Source: Monodelphis domestica
Lineage: Eukaryota; Chordata; Mammalia; Didelphimorphia; Didelphidae
Reading direction: 5' to 3'
Length of the DNA: 64,000 nt
Assembly (NCBI RefSeq): GCF_027887165.1
Contig: NC_077229.1
Span: 202,826,822 to 202,890,821, forward strand
Shown here: positions 34,811 through 46,394 of the stretch, piece after piece
Numbering within the stretch: position 1 is the first letter of the stretch
Layout: every line of letters starts with the position of its first letter
Position numbers and translations under genes: made by a program
The notes under the pieces: model-generated
The model's input: the letters and a program-made list of their open reading frames with translations, nothing else
What the model was told of the DNA's origin: nothing
The model's database searches: none

Positions 34811-35619
34811 AAGTCTTTGGAAAAAAAAGAGAAAATTTATGACTGCCAGTTTTCTGATGAATGGAAGCATTAGAATAGCAGATGTAGAGTATAGGGGGTT
34901 AGAAAGTGAAAAAAAGTTGAGAATTGCCTTAAAGCACCAGGAAAGAAAGCCAGCAATGTGCAACTCATCAAGGTACTTGTGTTGTGCCCTCTTTAATGTA
35001 CAATGAAGCACTTTGAAAACTGCCCTAAAAATTTAAATTAGAGAAATAAAAACAATGGGTAATGTTTGTGAGTGTTTCCTGCAAAGATCACTGAAATACA
35101 TCTATGAACTAACAAAAAAGGGGAGGGTGAAGTATACCCAATCATGTCAGAAATGGTACTCCATGATTCTGGCAAGCAGCATTGTAAATGAGAGGCATGA
35201 GACAAATATTGCATGGGATTAAAGCTCAGAACTTAACCCAGTGGTCAGGTCGAATCAGGAAGGAGGCAGTCTTTTCCTTGTGGTAATGGATAATCCAGAA
35301 ACAGCTGTTTCTCTTCCTCAACATTCCTTAAACTGCCACTGGAGACTCCTTTGCCCTCAGAGCTCAGTTATTCTTCAACTCTGACTATCCAAAACACAAC
35401 TCTGGCTTTCACAAATAATCTGTCGTATGGGTTAGAAAAACTGAATTCCCACTTCTGCCTATAAAATAGTTACCTTAAAATCAAAGACATAATTCAGGGA
35501 GAGCGAAAGGAGTGTTTTTCTCCCCACTATGCTTAATTATGTCCCTGCCCAGATGGAAATGCAAATATACTCTATCTATATACTTCACATTGGGTTACCT
35601 TTTTTTGACCCAACCTGTG
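34810..35619. other. Non-coding sequence with an octamer motif
   Basis: No gene or repeat recognised. ATGCAAAT (consensus octamer for POU factors) lies at 35569-35576, in a non-repetitive stretch. Confidence 0.4.
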
Positions 35620-35835
35620 ATTTCTTTGTCAGAGTAAATTCCCAAGGAGGAAATTCTTTCTAATGCAGATCTACCCTGCTTCCACAACTTGTAATCTTTG
35701 TGTCCTGTGGCCTCAAGAAATTTAGTGACATATTCAGACTTGTAGTCAATAAATGTCAGAAACTATATCTGAACCCAGATCCTCTTGATACCAAGGTCAG
35801 CTCCCTATTCTCCTTGTCACACTATTTCTGTTAAT
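35620..35835 (-). repeat. CORE-SINE/MIR-like fragment, antisense
   Basis: In the plus direction the order is '...gtcaataaatgtcagaaactatatctgaacccagatcctcttgataccaaggtcagctccctattctcc' in broken form, which is the antisense of a SINE head (compare 41400-41460). Diverged. Confidence 0.55.
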
Positions 35836-36729
35836 TTTGAGGGAAGGAGGAACCAATCATTTTAAGTTAATGAATATGATAGCCTCATTCTGTTCAAAAT
35901 CACATATTTTGGCCCAATTCTTACTGTGAATAATATTAGAATAATAGATAAGAAAATATAGATGATGAAATACAATTATACAAGAAAACATACTAGTTTG
36001 AAGGGCAAATCTTTCTGATATAGTTCAGTATTACCTTCATATGTGAAAGACAGTGCTTTGGATTGATTTTTTTGGAATTTGGGTCTAAAGCAAAGGTGCC
36101 ACGTGGCCCAAGATGTTTCAAATTATTATATGAACCACATTAAAATGCAATTTCTATCTAATTTTCATGCACTAATATGTTAATAAAAAAGGAAATATAT
36201 AAGCCTGTGTAGTTTTCTAAGTCACTATGTGGCCTGAAAGTATCTTTATATATTGTTTCATTGAATCCATTTTTATTAGGGTTGTATACTACCGATTTAT
36301 AGGATGACAAAAGAAACAGTTCCAAATGTCGGGCTGTCTCATAGCTTAGTAAATGAATGAAATTCCTCAAACTCTTGAAAGGACCTAGTGGTCAACTAGT
36401 TCAGGCCTGAAACTAATGTAGGAATCCCCTCTCTAGTATTTGACTGGGGTGAGCAGATAACCTAAAGATGTGGCTCACTTTCAGTTGTTTGGTTTGGTGA
36501 AGACAGAACAAGTTTCTTGTTAACTGCATTAGGCTTTCTACAGCAGTAAAAGAGTATTTTTTAAGGATTCTTTCTTGTTTTTATTTTATTTTCATGTTAA
36601 ATATGCAAGTTGTTTAAACTCAAGGCTATAACATGAATGCTTTATCTTGTAGGTTTCATTTCTGAACTATTAATTTGTTATCATGTTTTGGGGGAGAACT
36701 TGTCAAATTCATTTTTTCTCTTCTTTTCC
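35836..36729. other. Non-coding sequence without recognised feature
   Basis: AT-rich sequence. A short tail-like SINE/CR1 piece may lie at 36370-36450 ('ggacctagtggtcaactag'). Confidence 0.4.
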
Positions 36730-37470
36730 CCATATCTACAAAATATGCACACATTTGAATTATGACTTTCCTACAGGAACTAACAGCTGTATGTGCAAAT
36801 CATGCATATAAATCAATTACCAAGGCCTATGTACTATAAATGCACCCATTAATTAAGCAATGTCAGATGCTATGAACCATGAAGTTCATTACATCTTTAG
36901 CATTCAAACCAAGGATTATTTGAAGAAGAAATACTGAGTTTACCTAATAGTTAATGAAATTAAGCCGGGTTGTTGCCAACATTCTGATTTTATGCCTAAT
37001 TCAGTGTTTAAATGTTTATGAATAAAACACTAACTGCTGAAAGCAGAAATGTTGAAATGTAATTACTGGTAAGTTATAACGCACTTGAGGACTCATTATA
37101 CCAGACTTGGGAGTTTTAAGATCACCAGTGTAACACACTCTCCAAAAACACAGAATTTTTATGGGCTAAAAGCTGGAAAGACATAAATGCTAGTGAATTT
37201 GTCCTGGCTGAGTGGAAATTTTGATGATCCTGGTAGTAAGATTTATGGATTTAGCATTTTCCAGTCATTACGTGGTTGCATTTCAACATTGTGACATGAT
37301 TTGCATATGTGAATATGCTAGCAAATTAACTCCTGATGACTGTTGCATCTGCCTGGATAAAGAAGCTCCTATCTTAAAGCTAATCCAGCTGCTAGCACCC
37401 AAAGACCTGCTTGGAAGAGAAATGCTTTGGCCTGATTCTCTTTGAATTGTGTTCCTGGTGACTTTCCACA
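36730..37470. other. Unique block, candidate conserved non-coding element
   Basis: About 740 bases free of recognisable repeats. They contain tight clusters of homeodomain/POU-like words: cattaattaagcaatg near 36847, tgcaaatcatgcatataaat near 36796, ATTTGCAT at 37299-37306, and gcaaattaactcc near 37320. The composition resembles vertebrate enhancers in gene deserts. No open frame with a domain. Conservation is not tested. Confidence 0.3.
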
Positions 37471-37479
37471 TTTGGGTTC

Positions 37480-37800
37480 AATTTGACAGATAAATACATA
37501 CTTTAAATGACAGCCAGATTTACACATCTGCAGACATTTTAACATCCCTTAAGTTGTCTGTTTCACAAAGCCTTCCTGAACAGATCAGAGAAGACCTGAC
37601 ACCTTTTTTCCCTCCCCACCCAGACTGGACATGGAACTCCCAAGGCTGACTCTCCAATCTGTTCCCCATCATATACTTTACCTGGTCTCTGTCCTTAAGT
37701 TCTTAAACTGTCTTTTCTCTTGATCTGTATTTGATGCACTTATCAGAGCCAAAGTATAATGCTGATTAATGCCTACTGAACAGAAGAACAACATTTTTTG
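37480..37800 (+). repeat. L2-like fragment
   Basis: Contains 'cacaaagccttcctgaacagatcagagaag', 'cctggtctctgtccttaag' and 'tctgtatttgatgcacttatcag' in the order expected of an old L2-type 3' region. Orientation and limits are approximate. Confidence 0.45.
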
Positions 37801-38129
37801 AATTTATATTCCTCAATTTAATTTTTTAATGAAGAAGCAGGATCGTGATTATAGATCCTTGATAATGGACAATTTTTGTTTTATGCTTGTTCTTAGATTT
37901 CATGAGTCTTATATTTTAAACTAGAAAATACTTCCATGTGTTAACAGCTTTGAACAAGTCAGAAGAGTTTAATTATACAATTAGCTTTTAGAATGTGAAT
38001 ATAAATAAAACTATATATATTTCACTAATTATAAGGTAACCAGTATTTTTTTCTTAAAATAATCTTTGTTGTATATGCTCATGTGTGAGTAAATACATAT
38101 ATCTATTTCTGACACACACTATTGCTTCT
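37801..38129. other. Non-coding sequence without recognised feature
   Basis: Very AT-rich; nothing recognised. Confidence 0.45.
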
Positions 38130-38964
38130 CCCATATCTATTACAAATGGTCATTTACCTAAAGCTGAAATGTTTCCATTAATGGGAGTCTCAAAACTCTT
38201 TGTAACACTTTCATTCCACTGTGGAAAGTCCTAATTAGAAGTTGTTTCTTGTATTACTCTGAATTCTGCCCTTCAATGTATCTCATACATTTGCCTTAGA
38301 GATACCTTCTAGAATAACAGAGCATATATGATTTTTTCTCTTATATTATTTGTCCTTTAAATATCGAAGATGCTAATATTGAATAAATGGCCTGCAAAAA
38401 GTTTCTTTTTAATTTCCAAATTAAAAGCTCAAAATTTCCTCCAGAATTCTTCATATGACATATATCTTGATATTCCAAGAGTTCTCAGGGTACTAGTCAT
38501 TTTTCTCTGGATTGTCCCTTATTTTCCACTGGCCCTATTAAGATATAGTGTCTAGAATTATATGTTGTTCTCTGATTATGGCCTGAGCCTTTCAGAGTTT
38601 AGAGCCAGCATAAATTCCCTTGAACAAGACAGCACATGGAAACAAGAGAGATTAAGTAGCAAGGCAGACTAAGATTGTTCAGCAAATTCCACCTATGTAA
38701 AACTCATACTTAGTTTCTGATATTATAAATGAATAATTTTGTTTACATTAATTATCAGGTCACTAAAAACCCACACTTACTTAACTGCATTCCTTTTTGG
38801 AAGAGAGTGCTTAGATAGCTTTTATTTTGTCTTTGTTGAATTTTATCTTTAAAATTTTGGAACATTGTTCCAACCTATCAAGTTCATTTTTATTGTAATC
38901 TTATGTATTTTCATCTTCTCTGTTTCAGATAATAACAAGTACAACAGCAATAGAAACAAACCTA

Positions 38965-39165
38965 GTACTTATATACTGCTTTTAAAATATTGTCTCATTT
39001 CATCCTCATAACCTCATAGGAAAGTATCATTATTATTATTATATGTATTTTACAGATCAAAGAACTGAGGCAGGTAGAGGTAATGTGCCTTCCCAGAGTC
39101 ACACAGCTAAAGTGTAAGAATTTTAATAAAAGTCTTCCAGGCTGTAAGTAATAAATCACTGCCTC
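38965..39165 (-). repeat. MIR-like SINE fragment, antisense
   Basis: 'tgtctcatttcatcctcataacctcatagg', 'tattttacagatcaaagaactgagg' and 'agagtcacacagctaa' are the antisense CORE/MIR landmarks. It carries a short ATT trinucleotide run near 39030. Confidence 0.75.
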
Positions 39166-39419
39166 TGTCATTCACAAATGTAAAAACAAGAAGAATGGGG
39201 TGGGAGGGGGGTGGAAAGAATGACAGATTTTTGGGCATAGTCAATGTGAGAATTTACCTTTCTTGGATAAACATATTTTTATAATTTATTACATATTTAA
39301 GACAAATCATACGCATTATATTGTTGTTATATATTTTATAATATTAGATATATACATATAAAATACACACACACATATATCATAACTCAAAAAAAGAAAA
39401 AGAAAAATACTATTAAAAT

Positions 39420-39560
39420 CAAGAGCTAGAAGAGGCCTCAGAGAACACCTATTGCACTTTCTTTATTTTGTAGATGAGAAAACAAAGGCTTCAGGAAATT
39501 AAATGATTTTCTCCAAGGAAACACAGGAAGTAAATATCATAATTTGAAACCAACTCATTG
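39420..39560 (-). repeat. MIR-like SINE fragment, antisense
   Basis: 'agctagaagaggcctcagag...ttttgtagatgagaaaacaaaggc...ggaaacacaggaag' follows the antisense MIR/CORE layout. Diverged. Confidence 0.6.
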
Positions 39561-40264
39561 TAGTATAGAGTCAATGACAACAAAGTTGTCTCCATCAAAG
39601 ATTGTGAATGGGAGAGGGACAAAGACAGAACAGTAGAAAACTCCATTAAAAACCTTTCTTTAGGTTGACACACTGGTCCATTAAGTTTCAATGCTCCAAC
39701 AACTACTCATCTATATAACTATACTATCATGTGACCTGAATTTCTCCAAGTGGTCCAAAAGGCTATCACAAGAAACTGTGTCAAATGCTTTGGTGAAATC
39801 AAGATAAAATTTGTCTGCATCATTCCCATGGTCTACTGGTCTAGAAACCTTATTAGAAAAGGAAATTACATTACTTGTCATAACTTCCTAATGAATCCAT
39901 GCTGGCTCCTAGTAAACTCCTATTTCTTTTCTAAATGTTTAATGAAACCATCTGTTTAATAGCCCTTTCTAGAAAATTGCTAGAGAACAACATTAATTTA
40001 AATGGTCTTTTGTTTCTGAAATGTTCATGCCCTTTTGAAAAACCAAAACAGAAATGTGCTCTTACACCTGTTTTTTTTTTTTTGGTACCTGTCCTCCATG
40101 GTCTTAGTTTCCCCAACTGTAAAAGGATGGTCTTAATAACCTACATGGTCTCTTTTAACTCTAAATATTTGATACGATAATTTTTTAAAGATCAATTGAG
40201 TTTATGCATATGAAATCATTGCAATCTATAAAGAACTATACATATACTATTGCATTATCATCAT

Positions 40265-40375
40265 AGGTGAAGCAGTGTGGTGTAGTGAGCCAGGAAGATT
40301 TGGATTCACTTCCTACATCTGACACATACCATCTACCCCCAGGCATTTGACCTCTAAGTGCCCTAGGAATTACAA
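40265..40375 (+). repeat. CORE-SINE head fragment
   Basis: 'gtgtggtgtagtgagccaggaagatttgg...tctgacacataccatct...ggcatttgacctctaagtgccc' is a tRNA-headed SINE 5' part. The 3' portion is missing or degraded. Confidence 0.6.
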
Positions 40376-40639
40376 AGATTATTAGTTGCAGAAATGTTTA
40401 TAATCTCCTTTGGTAGAAGTATTCTCATAAATTCCTTATATTAGTAAAATCTCAAAGTATGCCTCATAAAACTAGCATTTTCTCTAGGAGATTTCTCATA
40501 TATAATGAACATAATGTAGACTTCTTTTTCTTTTCTTTTTTTATCATCTGACAAGTCATGTAATCAGTGTTAGGGAAGTCTAGTGTTAGAGTAGAAAACT
40601 TACCCACAGAGGCTGTACGTTGGAGATGGTGTCTTAGAG

Positions 40640-40815
40640 ATCTACAAGATTAAGTCAGCAGTAGGGGGACAGGACCTGGGTTCAAATTTGATTGCAGATA
40701 CTTCATAGATGTATGATCATGGGCAAGTAACTTAAATCCAATTTACCTAACCCCTGCCCTTCTGCCTTCGAGTTGTTAGTAAGACAGAAAGTAAGGGTTA
40801 AAATTTTTTTTTTAA
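40640..40815 (+). mobile_element. tRNA-headed marsupial SINE (MON1/SINE1-like)
   Basis: 'gacctgggttcaaatttgattgcagatacttc', 'atcatgggcaagtaactta', 'ccctgcccttctgccttcg', 'taagacagaaagtaagggtt', then an A/T-rich tail. It has the same layout as the element at 41856-42048. Confidence 0.7.
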
Positions 40816-41227
40816 ATTAAGTTAGGGTTCCTGCCCTAAGAAACAAGCCAGAGATAAAAGACAATTTAGGCATGGAAGAACAAAAAGAAAGAATTGTGTG
40901 AGCTTGGTTCCAAAGCAATTGTCCAGGTGACAGAGAGGACAGAGCTAGTATGAGCACACCAGAAAAGTGAACTAGTATCAAGAGGTCCAATTTGGGGTTT
41001 GATTAGTCTGTCTTTCTCAGGCCATAGGGTATTTTTATTTTCTTTAGGGCCATGGGCCAAGGGTTAGTGAGTAGGGGAGGGTTAACTGATCTCTGATGGA
41101 ATCAGCATCTCCCTATTTGCTTAAGAACATTATCCAAGTTTAAGTGCTTTAAAAATTCAGGTTCCTATAACATAATCCTCTGTGCTAAACCATTTCTATC
41201 CCATTCTTGCCTGAGGTATGTCATTTG
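40816..41227. other. Non-coding sequence without recognised feature
   Basis: Nothing recognised; short frames without domains. Confidence 0.45.
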
Positions 41228-41467
41228 TTGTTCAGTTCAGTACTTTCAATCATGTTTTATTCTTCATGACCCCATTTGGAGTTTTATTAATAAAGATGCT
41301 AGAGAGGTTTGCCATTTCCTTCTCCAGTTCATTTATGGATGAGAAACTAAGGCAAACAGGGTTAAGTGATTTGCCTAGTCATAGCTAGTAAATGTCTGAG
41401 GCCAGATTTGAACTCAGGAAGATGAGTCTTCCTGACTTCAGATCTAGAGCTCTATGCACTGCATCAT
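41228..41467 (-). mobile_element. MAR1-like CORE-SINE, antisense
   Basis: 'gttgttcagttcag', 'catgaccccatttggag', 'gtttgccatttccttctcc', 'aaggcaaacagggttaagtg' and 'gaactcaggaagatgagtc' in antisense order. This copy is closer to what I take as the MAR1 consensus than the one at 14.9 kb. No clear TSD found. A short fragment of the ancient repeat class lies nearby at about 41632-41712. Confidence 0.85.
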
Positions 41468-41855
41468 ATCTTATTTCATTAGCCTGAATCATACTTTACA
41501 TTCTTTCACTTATAACCTGTTTGTATTGGATTATTTTAGTCTGGATTTGCAATTTCATTTGTGTTGAGAATATCTGGAAGGATTTCTCATTACACAATCA
41601 ACTATTCAGCACCAGAAAAGATGTTTAATAGTTCAGTGCTAATTCTGGAGATACCAAGACAAAAGCAAAGCAGTTCCTATTCTCAAGGAGCTTACATTCT
41701 AATTTACAAGGACTTGTCCAATATTATTCAACCACTATTTAACAGAGGCAACACCTGATCCAGATTCCTCTGACTCTGGAGGTAACTTCCTATCAATTAT
41801 ATGATAGAGATTTCCCACCTTACATATAGTAATGATTGATTATATATTTGGGGGA

Positions 41856-42048
41856 AGCTAGCTGGTTCTGCAAATAAAAAACTAGACATGGAGGTAGGGA
41901 TCCCTGGGTTTAAATGTGGCTTCAGATACTTCCTAGATGTATGACTTTGGGCAAGTCACTTAACCTCAATTGCCCAGTCCTTAACATTTTTCTGCTTCAG
42001 AACTGATATTGAGTTTTGATTCTAAGATAGAAGGTAAGATTTTGAAAA
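41856..42048 (+). mobile_element. tRNA-headed marsupial SINE (MON1/SINE1-like)
   Basis: 'ggtagggatccctgggtttaaatg', 'tgactttgggcaagtcacttaacc', 'gcttcagaactgatattg', 'ttctaagatagaaggtaag' follow in order. It is shorter than the MAR1 type and lacks its 3' tail. No TSD recognised. Confidence 0.75.
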
Positions 42049-42059
42049 AATTTATGTTT

Positions 42060-43262
42060 GGTGTCTTCAGTTGAGCTGAATAATAGAATCACAGAATCTT
42101 TGTGTTGAAAGGATACTTCAGATGACATCTAGAACCCATGCCTTATTGACTATGTGAATTATACCATATCCTCAATAGATGGGCATCTATAGCCTTTGCC
42201 TAAAGACTTTATTTGAGAGTAATTCCATTTTTCTTGGTAAGTAACTGTTATGAAGTCTTGTCTTATCAAGACTAAAACTGTTTCTCTACTCTACTCATTG
42301 TTTGCTGCTATTTCTGCCCCCTGGAATGGGAAGATGTCTATTCTGTTTTCTAAAAGGTGACCTTCCAAAATGTTACTTCCCCCAAGAAGTTCATATTTTA
42401 CTGGTTCAGTAAAACATTCACACAGTTAAGTCAATAAATGGTAGTTTGAGACTGAGAGGAAACATTAACAATCTAGGGAAATAGAGATGTTTTCATTTAG
42501 CAGTCAGGAAACAAGATATGAATGGCTGATTCATATTGACCTTATAATTAAGTAAAATACCCTGATCATTCTTAGATAAATTTTCTACCTGAGAAGCTGG
42601 TTATTTTAATAGGACAGCTAGATGGTATGATGAATAGAGTGTTAGGATTTCAGTTAGAAAGAACCTGAGTTCAAATCTGGTCTATATGGATGACTCTGGG
42701 AGAGTCACTTAATTTCTGTTTGTTTCAGTTTCCATATCTGCAAAATGAGGATAATAATTATCCCCATTTCCTAGGAATATTGTGAGGCTCAAATAATATA
42801 ATTTTAAAATGCCTGACACACAGTAAAAACTCTGGAAATGTTAGGTATTATTATTATCAAATCAAACCACTTTTTCTATTTTAAATTCACACCCAATGAT
42901 TTAGTTTACAATAATATTTCATATCTAAACTGTTATCAAATCTCTTATAATCTTCAATCATTCTAAACATACACATGATGCTTCACCAAAGTCATGGACA
43001 AAAATGTTAAATAGTCCCCTGAGCATTCCACTGGGGCCCTCCCCACAGAATGACATTAGCCCATTGGTCTGCTCATCCATCTAGTTCAGTATCACTTGAC
43101 TGTACTGGCCCACATATTTTCATCTCATTTATAATAATAGCAGAAGAGAATTTCTCAAATGCTTTGCTGAAATCTAAGTAAACTGCAGCCACAAAATTCA
43201 CTTAATTTATCAATTTAGTAGTTCTATTAAAAATGAAATTGAGGTTAGTCTGACATCACATG
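42060..43262 (-). mobile_element. CR1/L3-like LINE on minus strand, split by a SINE
   Basis: The left piece (42060-42600) starts with 'gaatcacagaatctttgtg', the usual CR1-type 3' landmark. The right piece (42880-43262) has 'aaaatgttaaatagtcccctgagc', 'ccactggggccctc', 'caaatgctttgctgaaatctaag' and 'gttagtctgacatcaca', matching antisense RT-region sequence also seen at 39.8 kb. A SINE at 42604-42870 separates the two, giving a nested order of insertion. Confidence 0.6.
42604..42870 (+). mobile_element. CORE-SINE inserted in CR1-like LINE
   Basis: 'aggacagctagatgg', 'gagttcaaatctgg', 'gggagagtcacttaattt', 'catatctgcaaaatgagg', then 'attgtgaggctcaaataata' and 'gcctgacacacagtaaa' ending in a (TTA)n-like tail. 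Younger than the LINE it interrupts. Confidence 0.75.
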
Positions 43263-43264
43263 TG

Positions 43265-43360
43265 GTCTTCATTCTGCCAATAACTAGTCATATGAACTTG
43301 TGCAAATAATTTATCTCTTTCAGCCTCAGTTTCCTCTTCTGTGCAGTAGGAAATATACTA
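43265..43360 (+). repeat. MIR-like fragment
   Basis: 'catatgaacttgtgcaaataatttatctctttcagcctcagtttcctc' in broken form corresponds to the middle of a sense CORE-SINE. Confidence 0.5.
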
Positions 43361-44149
43361 TTTGTACTCTCTACTTAACTGAATTTTGGGTCAAACAAAT
43401 GCTTTTCAAACCATCCATCTAGAACACCCCTATAATCAGATTTTCCATCAATTATATCTTTCTTTCACAATCATCCAACTAATAAAACATTATGCAAAAT
43501 CTCATTCACTTTCCTATATAACTTTTCCCTCCTATCTTAGTTCTCCTGAACCACACTTGCCTTCAAAAATCAGTGTTTAATTTTTTTTTGCCATCAGCCA
43601 TAAAGGTGACAGCATGTATATAAAGGATAAAAGAGTATTTAACTCTGAGAGATATTGTACATAGAAGGAAGTTTATAGCATTGATAAATAACCATGCTCT
43701 GACTTCAATAATATTCTGAGCTCTTCCTCATTTCTTTGAGATACTTTTTAGGAAATGCTGAATAGAAACTATCTTTAATCAAAAGTATTTTTTAAATGAG
43801 TGAAAAGGACATTAGAAGAAAAATTTCCCTTGACTTCTAAATTTTCGGGAATATTTAATCTTTTTATATGGCATGTATTCAGAGATATATTTAGTGAGAA
43901 ATGAATCTCTTAAAGTCAGATCATAAGATTTAGAACTGATAAAGTTCTTCAAGCTCACTTGGTTTTATCCTTTTATTTTATGGATAAGAATATTGAGACC
44001 TAGGGAAATGAATACACTTTATTGAGGATACACAGGTTATAAGCATCAAAAACTGGTGATTTTAAGGATGGTATTAGAAATTGGGTCTTGTTATATTAGT
44101 TTAGAGATAAGAAGTAGAGAAGCTGGCTTGAGAAATTGAAGTTTGAAGC
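43361..44149. other. Non-coding sequence without recognised feature
   Basis: Nothing recognised except weak SINE-like words near 43920-44040 ('tggataagaatattgagacctaggg'). Confidence 0.4.
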
Positions 44150-44680
44150 ACATATGAGACAGAGTGTCAATTCAAATGGTGACAGTTTAATGGTTTTCCT
44201 GTGACAAGTTACTCTCTCTCTGGGTTTGGCTGTTACTCAGAGGGAGTTGGGAGTTACTCTCTAGGAGGTAGTGAGGAGTTACTCTCTTTCTCTCTCTCAG
44301 AGTCCTAACTTGATTCTTATTGAGACTCAACCAGCTAGCCTTCGTTATTTTTATAACTTCGAGGTGAAGTTAAGAATTATAAGGATAAGTGTGTTAGTTT
44401 ATTGTAGAATAGGGAAAATTTGGGTTAGTCAGATTAGGAAGGATCAGTGTAGCCTGTGGACAAAGAAGTGTTTACTTGTGGAACCAAGGAGTTTTATTTG
44501 GGTGGGATTAGAATCCCTTAGAGTTAGAAATGCTTTTTATCCTTATATTTCAATAAATTTTATATTTTTTATAACAAGAATCTCTTTAGCATCCTTGTGC
44601 CTGGCCCTGAAGAAAAGTTAACTTATGAGCTTCACTTCACTGATATACACTGAAGATACTTTGTGAGCACAGCAGAGTAT
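44150..44680 (+). repeat. LTR-like segment, plus orientation
   Basis: A 'gttactctct' word recurs at 44208, 44251 and 44277 in a pyrimidine-rich region. Downstream are 'ttcaataaattttatattttttat' in split form (polyadenylation-like, about 44548-44572) and 'ctttagcatccttgtgcctggcc', resembling R/U5 of a marsupial endogenous retroviral LTR. No retroviral genes adjoin. A 116-codon frame inside it has no domain. Limits are approximate. Confidence 0.35.
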
Positions 44681-45133
44681 CTAAATCACTTTATAATAAA
44701 TAATCAAATCCATTGCAATATTAGATTTACAGTTCTTGCTTTTATTCTTCTACAATAGAACCCTTGTTTTTAGACTCCAAATCTGATATAATTTCTCTTC
44801 TATGTTCTGAGAATAATTGGCCAGAATATTATATGAACTACTAAATTATTATGATGCCCTAGATTCCCATATAATGCCATAGATTCCATAGATGTTGAAA
44901 ATCAAAACATTAATCTAACATATATGATATTCTAATATGTTAAATGTATAAGTATAATTCTTATATCTAATATATATAATTTTAGTAGTTCTAATATATA
45001 TTAAAATAAAATTTCATATATATGTTTATATCTTTAGAAAAAAATGGTTATTTCTATAGTTAAAAGTTATGATAAGGATTTTTTGGTTCAATTTTTCCCA
45101 AAGATTTACTTAAGACAGAAAGGTTACTAATTA
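44681..45133. other. AT-rich non-coding sequence
   Basis: Strongly AT-rich, with repeated 'ctaatatat' words at 44930-45005. No gene or repeat named. Confidence 0.45.
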
Positions 45134-45150
45134 TCTATAACTCAGGTTTT

Positions 45151-45741
45151 TTTTAACATTATTTTATTTGGTCATTTCCAAACATTATTCATTGGAAACA
45201 AAGATCATTTTCTTTACCTCCCCCCACCCACCACCTCTCCCATAGCCAAAGCATGATTCCACTGGGTATCACATGAGTTCTTGATTCAAACCCATTTCCG
45301 TGTTGTTGGTATTTGCATTAGAGTATTCATTTAGAGTCTCTCCTCAGTCATATTCCCTCAACCCCTGTAGTTAAGCAGATGCTTTTCATTGGTGTTTTTA
45401 CTCCCACAGTTTATCCTCTGCTTGTGGATAGTGTTTTTTTAGATACCTGCAGATTGTTCAGGGACATTGCATTGATCCTAATAGAGAAGTCCATTACCTT
45501 CAATTGTACCACAGTGTATCAGTCTCTGTGTATAATGATTTCCTGGTTCTGCTCCTCTCGCTCTGCATCACTTCCTGGAGGTTGTTCCAGTCTCCATGGA
45601 ACTTCTCCACTTTATTATTCCTTTTAGCACAATAGTATTCCATCACCAACATATACCACAGTTTGTTCAGCCATTCCCCAATTGAAGGCATCCACTCATT
45701 TTCTAATTTTTGACCACCACAAAGAGTGCAGCTATGAATAT
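45151..45741 (-). mobile_element. 5'-truncated L1 with 17-bp TSD, minus strand
   Basis: About 590 bp comprising the 3' end of ORF2 (tail PSIGEWLNKLWYMLVMEYYC on the minus strand near 45690-45630) and the 3' UTR, with a poly-T at the left edge. The flanks share tctataactcaggtttt at 45134-45150 and 45742-45758. The right-hand junction reads tttt followed by aa, the classical L1 endonuclease target TTTT/AA. It is a recent-looking, dead-on-arrival insertion related to the large minus-strand L1. Confidence 0.93.
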
Positions 45742-45935
45742 TCTATAACTCAGGTTTTAATGGTTAGTTTGAAAATTCAAGCAATAAATCTTATGTTTGC
45801 TGACTAGTATCCTTTTTTAACTTGATTTTGATCCTCTGCCTTGTTCGTTGATGTGCATATCATTAGTTTACTCTTCTGCCTTCTATAAAATTTTATTTTG
45901 TCTATCCTACCTCTATAATTAAAACATACACGGTC

Positions 45936-45946
45936 AAGATGGTGGC
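45936..45946 (+). promoter_or_regulatory. YY1-like site, first 5' end of L1-C
   Basis: aagatggtggc, a one-base variant of the YY1-like core at the other L1 5' ends. Confidence 0.4.
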
Positions 45947-46394
45947 TTAGAAGCAGCGAAAGTTCAGACCTCAGAAAACCTTCCTTACAGGTCACAAATT
46001 GAGTGCTCCTAGGACACCGAAATTCAAGCTGAACAACAGGACAGACCAGGGGAACCCTCCTCCCGGACTTGAATCAAAAGGTATGGCCCCCCAAAAGCCA
46101 GAACCCTAGATCACTCAGATCTAAGGAGTAGGCAGAAGGAAGGTCCCAAGACCCAGCCCCCCAACCCAGAGTGCTGAGCCCACAGCAGTAGTGGGAACCT
46201 CAGGGCTGGCAAAATGGCCTCAGGGCTGGCTATTCTGAAGGACTCACCTTGAAAGCAACCTGAACCAGTCTCTGGGGCACCCAACACAGAGGGTAGGGAA
46301 ACATAGAGGGAAGGGGGAAGCCTGTAGCCCCCTGGCTGGGTCCTTCCATCTGAGTCTCAAGGGAGGTTCCAGCTTTAGGGCAACAGCTAAACCC

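Larger units (their letters stand above)
38130..40075 (-). mobile_element. CR1/L3-like LINE on minus strand, interrupted by SINE fragments
   Basis: The antisense of CR1/L3 landmarks appears in order from left to right. They are: 'agtgtctagaattatatgttg' and 'tgattatggcctgagc' (38555-38600); 'tcttacttaactgcatt'-like (38770); 'gttgaattttatcttt...aacctatcaag' (38835-38882); then 'gaaactgtgtcaaatgctttggtgaaatc', 'aaaaggaaattacattactt' and 'aatccatgctggctcctag' (39770-39915). SINE-type pieces split it at 38965-39165 and 39420-39560. No open frame remains; the pieces look like one old insertion. Confidence 0.6.

Noticed and set aside
44271..44621. A 116-codon frame in the 44-kb region
   Set aside because: Falls inside an LTR-like segment, with no similarity to retroviral or other proteins that I can see.
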